Below are positions 1-8,442 of a stretch of 64,000 nucleotides of DNA, piece after piece (positions within the stretch are counted from its first letter, which is position 1; the number at the start of each line of letters is the position of its first letter). Under the pieces are notes generated by a model, which did no database searches, was not told the origin of the DNA, and was given only the letters and a program-made list of their open reading frames with translations. This DNA comes from Streptomyces sp. CC0208. GTDB taxonomy: Bacteria; Actinomycetota; Actinomycetes; Streptomycetales; Streptomycetaceae. The stretch is from NCBI RefSeq assembly GCF_003443735.1, contig NZ_CP031969.1:2294001-2358000 (forward strand), written 5' to 3'. Position numbers and translations under genes: made by a program.

Positions 1-148
1 CGAACGTCGTCTCCTGGTGGACCAGGTACGACCGGATGGGCTCGCCGCCCACGGCGGCCTCCACCGCCTCGGCCACGAGGGCCGGGTAGTAGCCGCTGCG
101 CTCGATCGCCGCACGCAGCCCCTGGGTCGTCGTACTGGTCTTGGCCAT
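1..148 (-). CDS. DUF5998-like conserved actinobacterial protein, N-terminal fragment
   Basis: The window edge cuts this minus-strand gene, leaving the first 49 residues. The fragment begins MAKTSTTTQGLRAAIERSGY and runs without a stop to base 1. It resembles the start of a conserved actinobacterial protein that I recall as DUF5998, of unknown function. A second in-frame ATG three codons upstream (155-157) is possible, and both have only a weak purine-rich stretch before them. Its start lies 51 bases from the stop of the patA-like gene, so the two could be co-transcribed. No catalytic motif is visible in the part present. Confidence 0.6.
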   Translation of the reverse strand, partial: MAKTSTTTQGLRAAIERSGYYPALVAEAVEAAVGGEPIRSYLVHQETTF

Positions 149-199
149 GCCGTCCATCCTACGGTGGCGCGCTGACTGCGAGGCACCGCTCGCCGCCGC

Positions 200-3043
200 T
201 CAGTACGCGGGAAGGGTCCGCGGGCCGAGGTCGTCGCGGGCGGGCGGCGGCGCGAGCCGTACGGAGGCGCCGAGGACGCTCAGGCCGCGCGGGGCGACGA
301 CGACCGGCTCCAGGGTGACCGCTACGACCTCGGGATGGTCGTCGACCAGCCGGGACACCCGCAGCAGGAGCTCCTCCAGCGCGGGTGTGTCGACCGGGGT
401 GGAACCGCGCCAACCGAAGAGGAGCGGAGCCGTCCGGATCGAGCGGACCAGGGTCGCCGCCTCCCGGTCGGTGACCGGAATCAGCCGGTGCGCGGTGTCG
501 TCGAGCAGCTGTGAGGCCGCCCCGGCCAGTCCGAAGGACAGCACGGCGCCGGCGGCGGGGTCGATGACGGCACGGATCACGGTGTCGACCCCGCGCGGGG
601 CCATCCCCTGCACGACGGGCCGCAGTTCGTCGGGCGGGCCGAACAGCTCGGTCAGCTCGGTGTACGCCCGTCTCAGCTGCTCCTCGTCCGCGAGATCAAG
701 GCGTACGCCACCGAGGTCGGCGCGGTGGCGCAGGTGCGGGGCGGTGGCCTTGAGGGCGACCGGGTAACCGAGGGCGGCGGCGGCCTCGACGGCGGCGTCG
801 GCGGTGGCGGCGGGCAGGGCGCGGTGGACCTGGATGCCGTACGTGGCGAGCAGCTCGCAGGTCTCCTCGGTGCCGAGGGTGAGTCCCTGCCCGCGCGTGA
901 GCAGGCCGTCGATCAGGGCCGCGGCGCCCTTCTCGTCGATGTCCGCGTCGATGGACTCGGGCACCTTGCCGGGCTCGGCGGCCTCCCTGCGCCACTGCGC
1001 GTACTGCACGGCGTCGGCGAGGGCCCGCACCGCGCGCTCGGCGGCGGGGTAGGCGGGGATGAGGCGGTCGCTGTTCCCGGGCTCGGGCGGCTGCGCGGGG
1101 GCCTGCGTGGCGCGCAGCCGGTCCAGGGCGCGGAACGGGTGGTCGGCACGGATCCTCGGCGGGCCCGCGGCGGCCTGGGGCGCGGTGCTGGTCGCCGCCG
1201 ACAGGGCCTCCGCGAGGCCGCCGAGCTCGACGTGGACCACGAGGACCGGCTTGCCGGGGACCTGTTCCGCCGCGGACCTGAGCGCCTCGGCGAGGGCGGC
1301 GTCGCCTGCGGTCCCCTCGCCGACCGCCGGGATGGCCGTCACGATCACCGCGTCGCAGGAGTCGTCGGCCAACGCGCGCGCGAGAGCCGCGTGGAAGTCC
1401 TCGGGCACGGCCGCGGTGGTGAGGTCCAGCGGGGTCGACGGCCTCAGCCCCTCGGCCACGCACGCGTCGTAGGTGAGCAGGCCGAGCGACTCGGAGTTGC
1501 CGAGGATCGCCACCCTGGGTCCGCCGGGCAGCGGCTGGCGGGCCAGCAGGAGGCCGGTGTCCACGAGTTCGGTGATGGTGTCCACCTGGATCACGCCGGC
1601 CTGCCGGAGCAGCGCGGACACCGTGGCGCGCGGCAGGCGCGTGGCGCGGACGGCGTGGCCCTGCGGGGTGGTCCCCGAGCCCTGCACCACGACCAGGGGC
1701 TTCGCCGCCGCCGTACGCCTGGCGAGGCGGGTGAACTTGCGGGGGTTGCCGATGGACTCCAGGTACATGAGGACGACGTCGGTGTCCGGGTCGTCGTACC
1801 AGTACTGAAGGACGTCGTTGCCGGAGACGTCGGCGCGGTTGCCGGAGGAGACGAAGGTGGAGACGCCGGTCACGCCGGTGACGCCGCCGCCGCGCCGGTG
1901 CAGCCGGGAGAGCAGGGCGACGCCGATCGCGCCCGACTGGGCGAACAGGCCGATCCGGCCGGGGCGGGGGGTCTCGGGGGCCAGCGAGGCGTTGAGGCGG
2001 ACGTCCGGGTTGGTGTTGATGACCCCGAAGGCGTTCGGGCCGATGATCCGCATGCCGTACGCGCGTGCGTGCCGCACGAGTTCGCGCTGGCGCTCGCGCC
2101 CTTCGGGGCCGCTCTCGGCGTACCCGGCGGAGAGCACGACGAGCCCCTGGACGCCATGTGCCCCGCACTCGGCGACGACCTCGGGGACGTGCTCGGCCGG
2201 TACGGCGAGGACCGCGACGTCGACGGGGCCGTCGATGTCCCCCACCGAGCGGTGTGCGGGGATGCCGTCGAGGTCCTTCTGCTCCTCGGGGAACGCCTTG
2301 TTCACGGCGTACAGGCGACCGGTGAAGCCGTAGTCCCTGATGTTGCCGAGCACGCTGCGGCCCACACCGCCGGGAGCCCGTCCGACGCCTACGACGGCGA
2401 CGGACCCGGGGGTGAGCAGCCGCTGCACGGACCGCGACTCGGCGCGCTGTTCGCGCGCGTACTGCACCGCGAGCGAGCGGTCGGTGGGCTCCAGGTCGAA
2501 CTCCAGGCGTACGACGCCGTCCTCGAAGCTGCGCTTCTGGGTGTACCCGGCATCGGTGAACACCTTGATCATCTTGACGTTGGCGGGCAGCACCTCGGCG
2601 GCGAAGCGCCGGATGCCGCGCTCACGGGCGACGGCCCCGATGTGTTCGAGGAGGGCGGAGGCCACACCGCGCCCCTGGTGGGCGTCCTGCACGAGGAAGG
2701 CGACCTCGGCCTCGTCGGCGGGAGCCGAGGCGGCCATGCCGTCGGCGCCGATGCGGTCGTAGCGTACGGTGGCGATGAACTCGCCGCCGACCGTGGCGGC
2801 GAGACCCACCCGGTCCACAAAGTCGTGGTGCGTGAAGCGGTGGACGTCCTTGGCGGACAGGCGCGGGTAGGGCGCGAAGAAGCGGTAGTACTTCGACTCG
2901 TCCGAGACCTGCTCGTAGAAGCTGACCAGGCGATCGGCGTCGTCGACGGTGATGGGCCGGATGCGTGCGGTGCCGCCGTCGCGCAGCACCACGTCGGCTT
3001 CCCAGTGGGCGGGGTACTCGTGCCGGTCCGACGCGCTCTGCAT
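200..3043 (-). CDS. patA: PatA-type protein: GNAT acetyltransferase fused to ADP-forming acyl-CoA synthetase-like domain
   Basis: This 947-residue protein has an N-terminal GNAT domain (about residues 15-180, acetyl-CoA loop QGRGVA near 123-128) followed by a CoA-binding, succinyl-CoA ligase-like and ATP-grasp-like C-terminal part. From family knowledge, the GNAT-first order matches Streptomyces lividans PatA, a protein lysine acetyltransferase that inactivates acyl-CoA synthetases; enterobacterial Pat has the opposite order. Where ADP-forming synthetases carry the phosphohistidine motif SHTGAL, this protein reads ATRLP, so the ligase domain is probably sensory, not catalytic. I chose the ATG at 3043 because the family begins just before the GNAT fold and the upstream extension is atypical. 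It is divergent from ptsH. Confidence 0.88.
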   Translation of the reverse strand: MQSASDRHEYPAHWEADVVLRDGGTARIRPITVDDADRLVSFYEQVSDESKYYRFFAPYPRLSAKDVHRFTHHDFVDRVGLAATVGGEFIATVRYDRIGADGMAASAPADEAEVAFLVQDAHQGRGVASALLEHIGAVARERGIRRFAAEVLPANVKMIKVFTDAGYTQKRSFEDGVVRLEFDLEPTDRSLAVQYAREQRAESRSVQRLLTPGSVAVVGVGRAPGGVGRSVLGNIRDYGFTGRLYAVNKAFPEEQKDLDGIPAHRSVGDIDGPVDVAVLAVPAEHVPEVVAECGAHGVQGLVVLSAGYAESGPEGRERQRELVRHARAYGMRIIGPNAFGVINTNPDVRLNASLAPETPRPGRIGLFAQSGAIGVALLSRLHRRGGGVTGVTGVSTFVSSGNRADVSGNDVLQYWYDDPDTDVVLMYLESIGNPRKFTRLARRTAAAKPLVVVQGSGTTPQGHAVRATRLPRATVSALLRQAGVIQVDTITELVDTGLLLARQPLPGGPRVAILGNSESLGLLTYDACVAEGLRPSTPLDLTTAAVPEDFHAALARALADDSCDAVIVTAIPAVGEGTAGDAALAEALRSAAEQVPGKPVLVVHVELGGLAEALSAATSTAPQAAAGPPRIRADHPFRALDRLRATQAPAQPPEPGNSDRLIPAYPAAERAVRALADAVQYAQWRREAAEPGKVPESIDADIDEKGAAALIDGLLTRGQGLTLGTEETCELLATYGIQVHRALPAATADAAVEAAAALGYPVALKATAPHLRHRADLGGVRLDLADEEQLRRAYTELTELFGPPDELRPVVQGMAPRGVDTVIRAVIDPAAGAVLSFGLAGAASQLLDDTAHRLIPVTDREAATLVRSIRTAPLLFGWRGSTPVDTPALEELLLRVSRLVDDHPEVVAVTLEPVVVAPRGLSVLGASVRLAPPPARDDLGPRTLPAY

Positions 3044-3189
3044 GGGCCCCAGCGTACGGCTCGCGTACGACAACGGCGCGAGGCAGTCTGTGGAGAACGC
3101 GCGAGGACGGACGTCGGACCGAGGCCGCGGTCCGACGATCGCCCCGGAGGGACTTCGGGTCCTCTCCGGAGACACTTCACGTGTGGGAA

Positions 3190-3205
3190 ACTGGTCTAGA
3201 CAACC
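3190..3205. promoter_or_regulatory. dre-type DasR binding site upstream of ptsH
   Basis: The 16-mer ACTGGTCTAGACAACC matches the DasR consensus ACTGGTCTAGACCACT at all but two positions. It lies 24 bases before the ptsH start. DasR is the GntR-family repressor of N-acetylglucosamine and PTS genes in Streptomyces, so glucosamine-phosphate-responsive control of HPr is expected. The binding itself is inferred from the match. Confidence 0.85.
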
Positions 3206-3229
3206 TTGAGAACCGAAGGGCAGCATCAC

Positions 3230-3511
3230 ATGGCTGAGCGCCGCGTCAACGTCGGCTGGGCCGAGGGCCTCCACGCCCGCCCCGCTTCCATCTTCGTCCG
3301 GGCCGCCACGGCCGCAGGTATCCCGGTGACGATCGCCAAGGCCGACGGCAACCCCGTCAACGCGGCCTCCATGCTGGCCGTTCTCGGCCTGGGCGCCCAG
3401 GGCGGCGAGGAGATCGTCCTCGCCTCCGACGCCGAGGGCGCGGACGCGGCCCTCGACCGGCTCGCGAAGCTGGTCGCCGAGGGACTCGAGGAGCTTCCCG
3501 AGACCGTCTGA
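3230..3511 (+). CDS. ptsH: Phosphocarrier protein HPr of the PTS
   Basis: This 93-residue protein is the cytoplasmic phosphocarrier that takes phosphate from enzyme I and passes it to sugar-specific EIIA domains. The active site is visible as GLHARPAS with the phosphorylated histidine at residue 15. Ser47, in NAASMLAVLGLGA, sits near the regulatory serine position of Gram-positive HPr. The length is normal for the family. The ATG at 3230 gives the canonical His15 spacing and is preceded by GAAGGG; an upstream in-frame start at 3206 would overlap the regulatory region. A dre operator lies just upstream and a hairpin terminator follows, so it is a monocistronic DasR target. Confidence 0.97.
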   Translation: MAERRVNVGWAEGLHARPASIFVRAATAAGIPVTIAKADGNPVNAASMLAVLGLGAQGGEEIVLASDAEGADAALDRLAKLVAEGLEELPETV

Positions 3512-3534
3512 TTTCGGGTCTCCCGAAAAGCACC

Positions 3535-3568
3535 GAGGGGCTCGTCCGAATTATCGGGCGGGCCCTTC
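3535..3568 (+). terminator. ptsH transcription terminator
   Basis: A 15-base arm pairs with its partner (with some G-U pairs) around an ATTA loop, 23 bases after the ptsH stop. It is followed by a pyrimidine-rich GCTTTCCCTTTT tract. Confidence 0.8.
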
Positions 3569-3636
3569 GCTTTCCCTTTTGCGGGCAGCAGAAATACTCC
3601 CCCGCGAATTACTCTTCTTTGTATACGGCGCCCGTG

Positions 3637-4332
3637 TTAATGCCGCACACCCGTCACGTTTACAGGATGTTGCGAGGTCCTCACACGGTCCGCGCGCTCC
3701 GGCCCGGAGGTGAACCGCAGCCGGTGCACCACACCCGAGCGCTCGGTGTGCAGTGCCGTGATCGCCCGCGCTCGCTCGGCGTCCCCGCGTGCCACCGCGT
3801 CCACGATGGCGCCGTGCTCCGCCCAGGACTCCACCGGGTTGGCGGGTGCGTCCACGACGTACATCCAGGCGATCTTGTGCCGCAGCTGGGTCAGCATCGA
3901 GGTCAGCGCGGGGCTGCCGGAGGCCTGCGCGAGCGTCTCGTGGAACCAGCCCCCCAGGGAGCGCAGATCGTCGCTGTTGCCCCGCCTGGCCCGCTCCTGG
4001 CCCAGCCTGACCAGGCCGCGCAGCACCTTCAGGTGGGCCTCGGTGCGCCGCTGGGCGGCCCGGGTGGCGCCGAGCGGTTCGAGGAGCATGCGCATCTCCA
4101 GGAGGTCGGCGCCCTCCTGCTCGGTCGGTTCCGCCACGCACGCGCCCGCGTGCCGCCGCGTCACCACGAAGCCCTCGGCCTCCAGGGTGCGCAGGGCCTC
4201 GCGGACGGGGACGCGGGAGACGCCGTAGCGACGGGCGAGCAGTTCCTCGGTGAGCCGGCTCCCGCGCTCGTGGACACCGGCGACGATGTCGTCCCGGATC
4301 GCCGTGCATACCGAGTGCGCCGGAATACGCAT
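3637..4332 (-). CDS. GntR-family transcriptional regulator, FadR/FCD subfamily
   Basis: This 231-residue regulator has an N-terminal winged helix (about residues 5-75; segment YGVSRVPVREALRTLEAEGF is typical of GntR) and an all-helical FCD ligand domain behind it. FCD regulators usually respond to small carboxylates or sugar acids, but the ligand cannot be read here. The ATG at 4332 is preceded by GGAGG at good spacing; the same frame stays open far upstream, but only this start yields the family N-terminus. It is convergent with ptsH and sits alone, so its targets are probably elsewhere or include itself. Confidence 0.9.
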   Translation of the reverse strand: MRIPAHSVCTAIRDDIVAGVHERGSRLTEELLARRYGVSRVPVREALRTLEAEGFVVTRRHAGACVAEPTEQEGADLLEMRMLLEPLGATRAAQRRTEAHLKVLRGLVRLGQERARRGNSDDLRSLGGWFHETLAQASGSPALTSMLTQLRHKIAWMYVVDAPANPVESWAEHGAIVDAVARGDAERARAITALHTERSGVVHRLRFTSGPERADRVRTSQHPVNVTGVRH

Positions 4333-4472
4333 GTCCGACCTCCGTCTTAATCCCCGTGAAACGTCGCCGATTGACGTGTGTTCAGTGACTCTATTGCAAT
4401 GAGCGGGAATTTCCGACGGCGGACCGGAATCCAGGGATATTTTTTGGACAACGGGGCGCTGGAAACGACGAA

Positions 4473-4495
4473 ACCCCGGCTCGGGGAGCCGGGGT
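4473..4495 (-). terminator. Terminator of the M23 peptidase gene
   Basis: A 9-bp perfect stem (ACCCCGGCT/AGCCGGGGT) with a 5-base loop begins 25 bases downstream of the peptidase stop on the minus strand. Confidence 0.75.
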
Positions 4496-4520
4496 CTCGC
4501 GGAGTGTGCGCGACGGGTCG

Positions 4521-5273
4521 TCAGACGTTCACGCCGTGCGACCGCAGGTAGGAGACGGGGTCGATGTCCGAGCCGTACTCCGGGCTGGTGCGCGCCTCGA
4601 AGTGCAGGTGCGGTCCGGTGACGTTGCCGGTCGCGCCGGAGAGGCCGATCTGCTGGCCGGGGGTGACCGACTGGCCGACCGAGACGCCGATGGACGACAG
4701 GTGGCCGTACTGGGTGTACGTGCCGTCGGCCATCCTGATCACGATCTGGTTCCCGTACGACCCGCCCCAGCCCGTCTCCACGACGGTGCCGCGGCCGACC
4801 GCGTGCACGGAGGTGCCGCTGGCGGCGTGGAAGTCGACACCGGTGTGGCTGCCGGAGGACCACAGCGAGCCGCCGGTCTTGTAGCCGGTGGAGACGTAGG
4901 AGCCGGAGATCGGGGCGACGAAGGCGTTGAGACGCTTGCGCTCGGCCTCACGGGCGGCGCGCTCCTTGGCCTCGCGTATCTCCTTGGCACGCGCCTCGGC
5001 CTTCCGCTTGGCCTCCGCCGCCGCCTTCTTCTGTGCGGCGGCCTGGGCCTGGGCCTCGGCCTGGGCGCCGAGCTGGTCCGCGAGGGAGTCGCCGACGGTG
5101 ACGACGGGCATGAGACCGGTCTGCTCGACGGAGTTGTCGGCGGCGAGCGCGGGGGCGGCGACGACGCCGATGACGCCGGTGGTGGCAAGGGCCGCGACGC
5201 CTGCGGCGCGGGCGGTCGTGCGCTTCATGCGGCTGGGACGACGGTGCTTCCCGGTGGCGCAGGTGAACGCCAT
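4521..5273 (-). CDS. Secreted M23 (LytM-type) peptidoglycan endopeptidase
   Basis: This 250-residue exported hydrolase has a signal peptide (hydrophobic run about residues 21-45 ending APALAA), an Ala/Lys/Glu-rich coiled coil (about 68-115) and a C-terminal M23 domain. Zinc-site motifs are present: HTGVDFHAASGT and, further on, GPHLHFE. From family knowledge it cuts peptide cross-bridges during growth or spore germination. It is preceded by a cyclic-di-AMP riboswitch and a recognisable promoter, as is known for several Streptomyces wall hydrolases. The start at 5273 follows GGAAAGGA by about 11 bases; an internal ATG at 5228 is an alternative with the signal sequence intact. Confidence 0.93.
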   Translation of the reverse strand: MAFTCATGKHRRPSRMKRTTARAAGVAALATTGVIGVVAAPALAADNSVEQTGLMPVVTVGDSLADQLGAQAEAQAQAAAQKKAAAEAKRKAEARAKEIREAKERAAREAERKRLNAFVAPISGSYVSTGYKTGGSLWSSGSHTGVDFHAASGTSVHAVGRGTVVETGWGGSYGNQIVIRMADGTYTQYGHLSSIGVSVGQSVTPGQQIGLSGATGNVTGPHLHFEARTSPEYGSDIDPVSYLRSHGVNV

Positions 5274-5293
5274 GTGGTGGCTGATCCTTTCCT

Positions 5294-5437
5294 TCCTTCT
5301 CGCCTACCGGGTTAGCTGACGGGTTCGGAGCAGGAAGGTCTCCTACGGACCCCCTCGCGGTGCGCGGGCGTCCGATTCACCCCAGGGACGGTGGGTCCCC
5401 GGCTCCCCTGGCTCGCGCCTACGGGGACTCGGCGATG
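5294..5437 (-). promoter_or_regulatory. Cyclic-di-AMP riboswitch (ydaO-yuaA class)
   Basis: Read on the minus strand, the leader contains the hallmark blocks of the ydaO motif: GGGGAGCCGGGGACC, GGGGTGAATC, GTAGGAGACCTTCC and, at the end, CCGTCAGCTAACCCGGTAGG. They occur in the expected order between the promoter and the M23 peptidase start. Riboswitches of this class bind cyclic-di-AMP and usually lower expression of wall hydrolases and ion or osmolyte transporters. Boundaries are approximate. Confidence 0.9.
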
Positions 5438-5487
5438 ACTGTCCGGTGCCGCGGGCGCGGCGCAGTGCCTGACGGACAGCCCAGAGG

Positions 5488-5517
5488 ACGCTAAGCGGGC
5501 CTGCTTTCAATCCCCAA
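5488..5517 (-). promoter_or_regulatory. Promoter for the riboswitch-M23 peptidase transcript
   Basis: On the minus strand, TTGGGG (5512-5517) and TAGCGT (5488-5493) are separated by 18 bases, which suits HrdB-type promoters. Transcription would start near 5480, about 40 bases before the aptamer. Between this promoter and the terminator at 5601 (bases 5518-5600) I see nothing else. Confidence 0.55.
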
Positions 5518-5600
5518 ACCGATCAGGGTGTTTGTAGCGCATCCCACAGGGCAGACAGGCAACCTCCTGCCCAATTCGGACATCTAAGTGAGTTGGGTGT

Positions 5601-5642
5601 CGAAGGGGCCCTGGTGACGCTCGCGTCACCAGGGCCCCTTCG
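5601..5642 (-). terminator. Terminator of the M16 peptidase operon
   Basis: A perfect 20-bp inverted repeat with only TC at its centre lies 15 bases past the stop of the second M16 peptidase. It is one of the strongest hairpins in the window. Confidence 0.9.
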
Positions 5643-5656
5643 AGGCCTGGTTGCCT

Positions 5657-7045
5657 CTACTCGGCCGTCACGACCTTGACTTCGCCGATGCCGAGGGCTT
5701 CGACGGGCTCCTTGATGGCGGCCGCGTCGCCGACCAGGATCGTCACCAGCCGGTCCACCGGGAAGGCGTTCACGACGGCGGCGGTGGCCTCGACGGTGCC
5801 GGTCGCGGCGAGCTGCTGGTAAAGCGTCGCCTGGTAGTCGTCGGGCAGGTGCTGCTCGACCTGGTCGGCCAGCGTGCTCGCGACGGCCGCGGCCGTCTCG
5901 TACTTGAGCGGTGCCACACCGACGAGGTTCTGTACGGCGACATCGCGCTCCGCGTCGGTGAGACCGCTCTCGGCGAGCGTGCGCAGCACCTTCCACAGGT
6001 CGTCCAGGGCGGGACCGGTGTTCGGGGTGTCGACCGAGCCGCTGATGGCGAGCATCGCGGCGCCCGAGCCGTCCGGGGCGGACCTGAGGACCTGGCCGAA
6101 CGACCGTACGCCGTAGGTGTAGCCCTTCTCCTCGCGCAGGACGCGGTCCAGGCGGGAGGTGAGGGTGCCGCCGAGGCAGTACGTGCCGAGCACCTGCGCG
6201 GGCCACACGCGTGCGTGCCGGTCCGCTCCGATACGGCCGATCAGCAGCTGCGTCTGGACGGCGCCGGGGCGGTCCACGATGACGACCCGGCCGGTGTCGT
6301 CGGCGGTCACCGGCGGCACGGGGCGCGGCTCGCCCGTGGAGCCGGTCCAGGAGCCGAGGGTGTCGGCGAGCAGCGCGTCCAGGTCGATGCCGGTGAGGTC
6401 ACCGACGACCACGGCGGTCGCGGTGGCGGGCCGCACGTGCTTCTCGTAGAAGGCGCGCACGGCCGCGGAGTCGATGTTCTCGACGGTCTCCTCGGTCCCC
6501 TGGCGCGGGCGCGACATGCGCGAGTCCGCCGGGAAGAGTTCCCTGGAGAGCTCCTTGGCCGCGCGGCGGGACGGGTTGGCCAGCTCGTGCGGGATCTCGT
6601 CGAGGCGGTTGCGGACGAGCCGCTCCACCTCGCTGTCCGCGAACGCGGGCGCCCTGAGCGCGTCGGCCAGCAGACCGAGCGCCTTGGCCAGGCGGGAGGC
6701 GGGCACTTCGAGGCTCAGACGGACGCCCGGGTGGTCGGCGTGCGCGTCCAGGGTGGCGCCGCAGCGCTCCAGCTCGGCGGCGAAGTCCTCGGCGGAGTGC
6801 TTGTCGGTGCCCTCGGAGAACGCGCGCGCCATGATCGTGGCGACACCGTCCAGGCCGGCCGGCTCGGCGTCCAACGGCGCGTCCAGGAGCACCTCGACGG
6901 CGACGACCTGCTGGCCGGGGCGGTGGCAGCGCAGGAGGGTGAGGCCGTTGTCGAGCGTCCCGCGCTCGGGGGCGGGGAAGGCCCAGACCTTGGGCTCGCC
7001 CGCCTGCGGCTGCGGGTGGAATTCCATCGTGGCGAGCTCGGTCAC
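5657..7045 (-). CDS. M16-family metallopeptidase-like subunit lacking the HxxEH zinc site
   Basis: This 462-residue protein has the two repeated M16 (pitrilysin/processing-peptidase) halves, with the typical RR-rich middle and the segment LREEKGYTYGVRSFG. The first half, where HxxEH should be, reads ARAFSEGTDKHSAEDFAAEL, so the zinc site is missing. That is normal for the non-catalytic partner of paired M16B peptidases, which helps bind substrate. Its GTG start overlaps the stop of the upstream catalytic subunit (GTGA), so the two are translationally coupled and probably form a heterodimer. The substrate is unknown. Confidence 0.9.
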   Translation of the reverse strand: MTELATMEFHPQPQAGEPKVWAFPAPERGTLDNGLTLLRCHRPGQQVVAVEVLLDAPLDAEPAGLDGVATIMARAFSEGTDKHSAEDFAAELERCGATLDAHADHPGVRLSLEVPASRLAKALGLLADALRAPAFADSEVERLVRNRLDEIPHELANPSRRAAKELSRELFPADSRMSRPRQGTEETVENIDSAAVRAFYEKHVRPATATAVVVGDLTGIDLDALLADTLGSWTGSTGEPRPVPPVTADDTGRVVIVDRPGAVQTQLLIGRIGADRHARVWPAQVLGTYCLGGTLTSRLDRVLREEKGYTYGVRSFGQVLRSAPDGSGAAMLAISGSVDTPNTGPALDDLWKVLRTLAESGLTDAERDVAVQNLVGVAPLKYETAAAVASTLADQVEQHLPDDYQATLYQQLAATGTVEATAAVVNAFPVDRLVTILVGDAAAIKEPVEALGIGEVKVVTAE

Positions 7046-8442
7046 TTGGCCGCCTCCTCGTTCTCGTCGCTGGCTTCTACGGTCGCCGCGGCCTGCGGGT
7101 CCTCGGCGGCCTCCTCGGCGCTGTCGGCGATCTCGGCCGGGGCGGTGGGCTCGTAGACGAGCACCGCGCGGTTGTCGGGGCGCAGTTTGGCCTTGGCGAC
7201 CTCCTGGACCTCCTCGGCGCTCACCTCCAGGACGCGCTGTACGGCGGTCAGGGCGAGCTGGGGGTCGCCGAACAGGACGGCGTACCGGCACAGTTCGTCG
7301 GCGCGGCCGGCGACGGTGCCGAGCCGGTCCAGCCACTCGCGCTCCAACTGAGCCTGGGCGCGCTCCATCTCCTCGGCCGTGGGGCCCTCCTCGGCGAACC
7401 GCGCGAGCTCCTCGTCGATGGCGGCCTCGATGACCGGCACCTCGACGTCCCCTGAGGTCTTCACGTCGAGCCAGCCCAGGGAGGGCGCACCGGCCAGGCG
7501 CAGCAGGCCGAAGCCGGCCGCGACGGCGGTACGGTCGCGCCGTACGAGCCGGTTGTAGAGGCGGGAGGACTCACCGCCGCCGAGGACGGTGAGGGCCAGG
7601 TCGGCCGCGTCCGCCTCGCGGCTGCCGTCGTGCGGCAGCCGGTAGGCGGCCATCAACGCGCGCGCGGGGACCTCCTCCTCGACGACCTCGCGCAGCTGCT
7701 CGCCGATGATCTCGGGCAGGGAGCCGTCGCGGGGCGCGGGCTTGCCGTCGTGCGAGGGGATGGAGCCGAAGTACTTCTCGATCCAGGCGAGCGTCTGCTC
7801 CGGGTCGATGTCACCGACGACCGACAGGACGGCGTTGTTGGGCGCGTAGTACGTGCGGAAGAACGCGCGCGCGTCCTCCAGGGTGGCCGCGTCCAGGTCG
7901 GCCATCGAACCGATCGGGGTGTGGTGGTAGGGGTGGCCCTCCGGGTAGGCGAGCGCGGTCAGTTTCTCGAACGCGGTGCCGTAGGGGACGTTGTCGTAGC
8001 GCTGCCTGCGCTCGTTCTTGACGACGTCGCGCTGGTTCTCCATCGACTCGTCGTCGAGGGCGGCCAGCAGCGAGCCCATGCGGTCGGCCTCCAGCCAGAG
8101 GGCGAGCTCCAGCTGATGGGTCGGCATGGTCTCGAAGTAGTTGGTGCGCTCGAAGCTGGTGGTGCCGTTGAGCGAGCCGCCCGCGCCCTGGACGAGCTCG
8201 AAGTGCCCGTTGCCCTTGACCTGTCCGGAGCCCTGGAACATCAAGTGCTCGAAAAGGTGAGCCAGGCCGGTACGCCCCTTGACCTCGTGGCGCGAGCCGA
8301 CGTCGTACCAGAGGCACACCGCCGCGACCGGGGTCAGGTGGTCCTCGGAGAGCACCACGCGCAGCCCGTTGGCCAGGCGGTGCTCGGTCGCTGTCAGGCC
8401 CCCGGTGCCTGCCTGGTCTGTGGCCGTGTGACCCATGGGCAT
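7042..8442 (-). CDS. M16-family zinc metallopeptidase, catalytic subunit
   Basis: This 466-residue peptidase carries the inverted zinc motif HLFEH (residues 62-66) within GLAHLFEHLMFQG. A downstream glutamate-rich segment ENQRDVVKNE (135-144) supplies the third ligand region. The C-terminal half keeps the glycine-rich GGGESSRLYNRLVR block, and a short acidic Ala/Glu tail follows. It is cytoplasmic because no signal peptide is seen. The ATG at 8442 follows GAAGGGA by six bases; an ATG two codons later is possible. It is the first gene of a two-gene operon and is divergent from parC. Family members degrade or process peptides; no specific substrate can be named. Confidence 0.92.
   Translation of the reverse strand: MPMGHTATDQAGTGGLTATEHRLANGLRVVLSEDHLTPVAAVCLWYDVGSRHEVKGRTGLAHLFEHLMFQGSGQVKGNGHFELVQGAGGSLNGTTSFERTNYFETMPTHQLELALWLEADRMGSLLAALDDESMENQRDVVKNERRQRYDNVPYGTAFEKLTALAYPEGHPYHHTPIGSMADLDAATLEDARAFFRTYYAPNNAVLSVVGDIDPEQTLAWIEKYFGSIPSHDGKPAPRDGSLPEIIGEQLREVVEEEVPARALMAAYRLPHDGSREADAADLALTVLGGGESSRLYNRLVRRDRTAVAAGFGLLRLAGAPSLGWLDVKTSGDVEVPVIEAAIDEELARFAEEGPTAEEMERAQAQLEREWLDRLGTVAGRADELCRYAVLFGDPQLALTAVQRVLEVSAEEVQEVAKAKLRPDNRAVLVYEPTAPAEIADSAEEAAEDPQAAATVEASDENEEAAK

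Noticed and set aside
725..3199. A long plus-strand frame opposite patA.
   Set aside because: It shows no domain, has Gly/Arg/Val-rich composition typical of antisense frames, and conflicts with the clear PatA domains.
3615..3630. TTGTATAC near the GntR gene as an FadR-type operator.
   Set aside because: It lies at the 3' end of the GntR gene beside a terminator, not in a promoter, and the flanks do not match TNGTNNNACNA.
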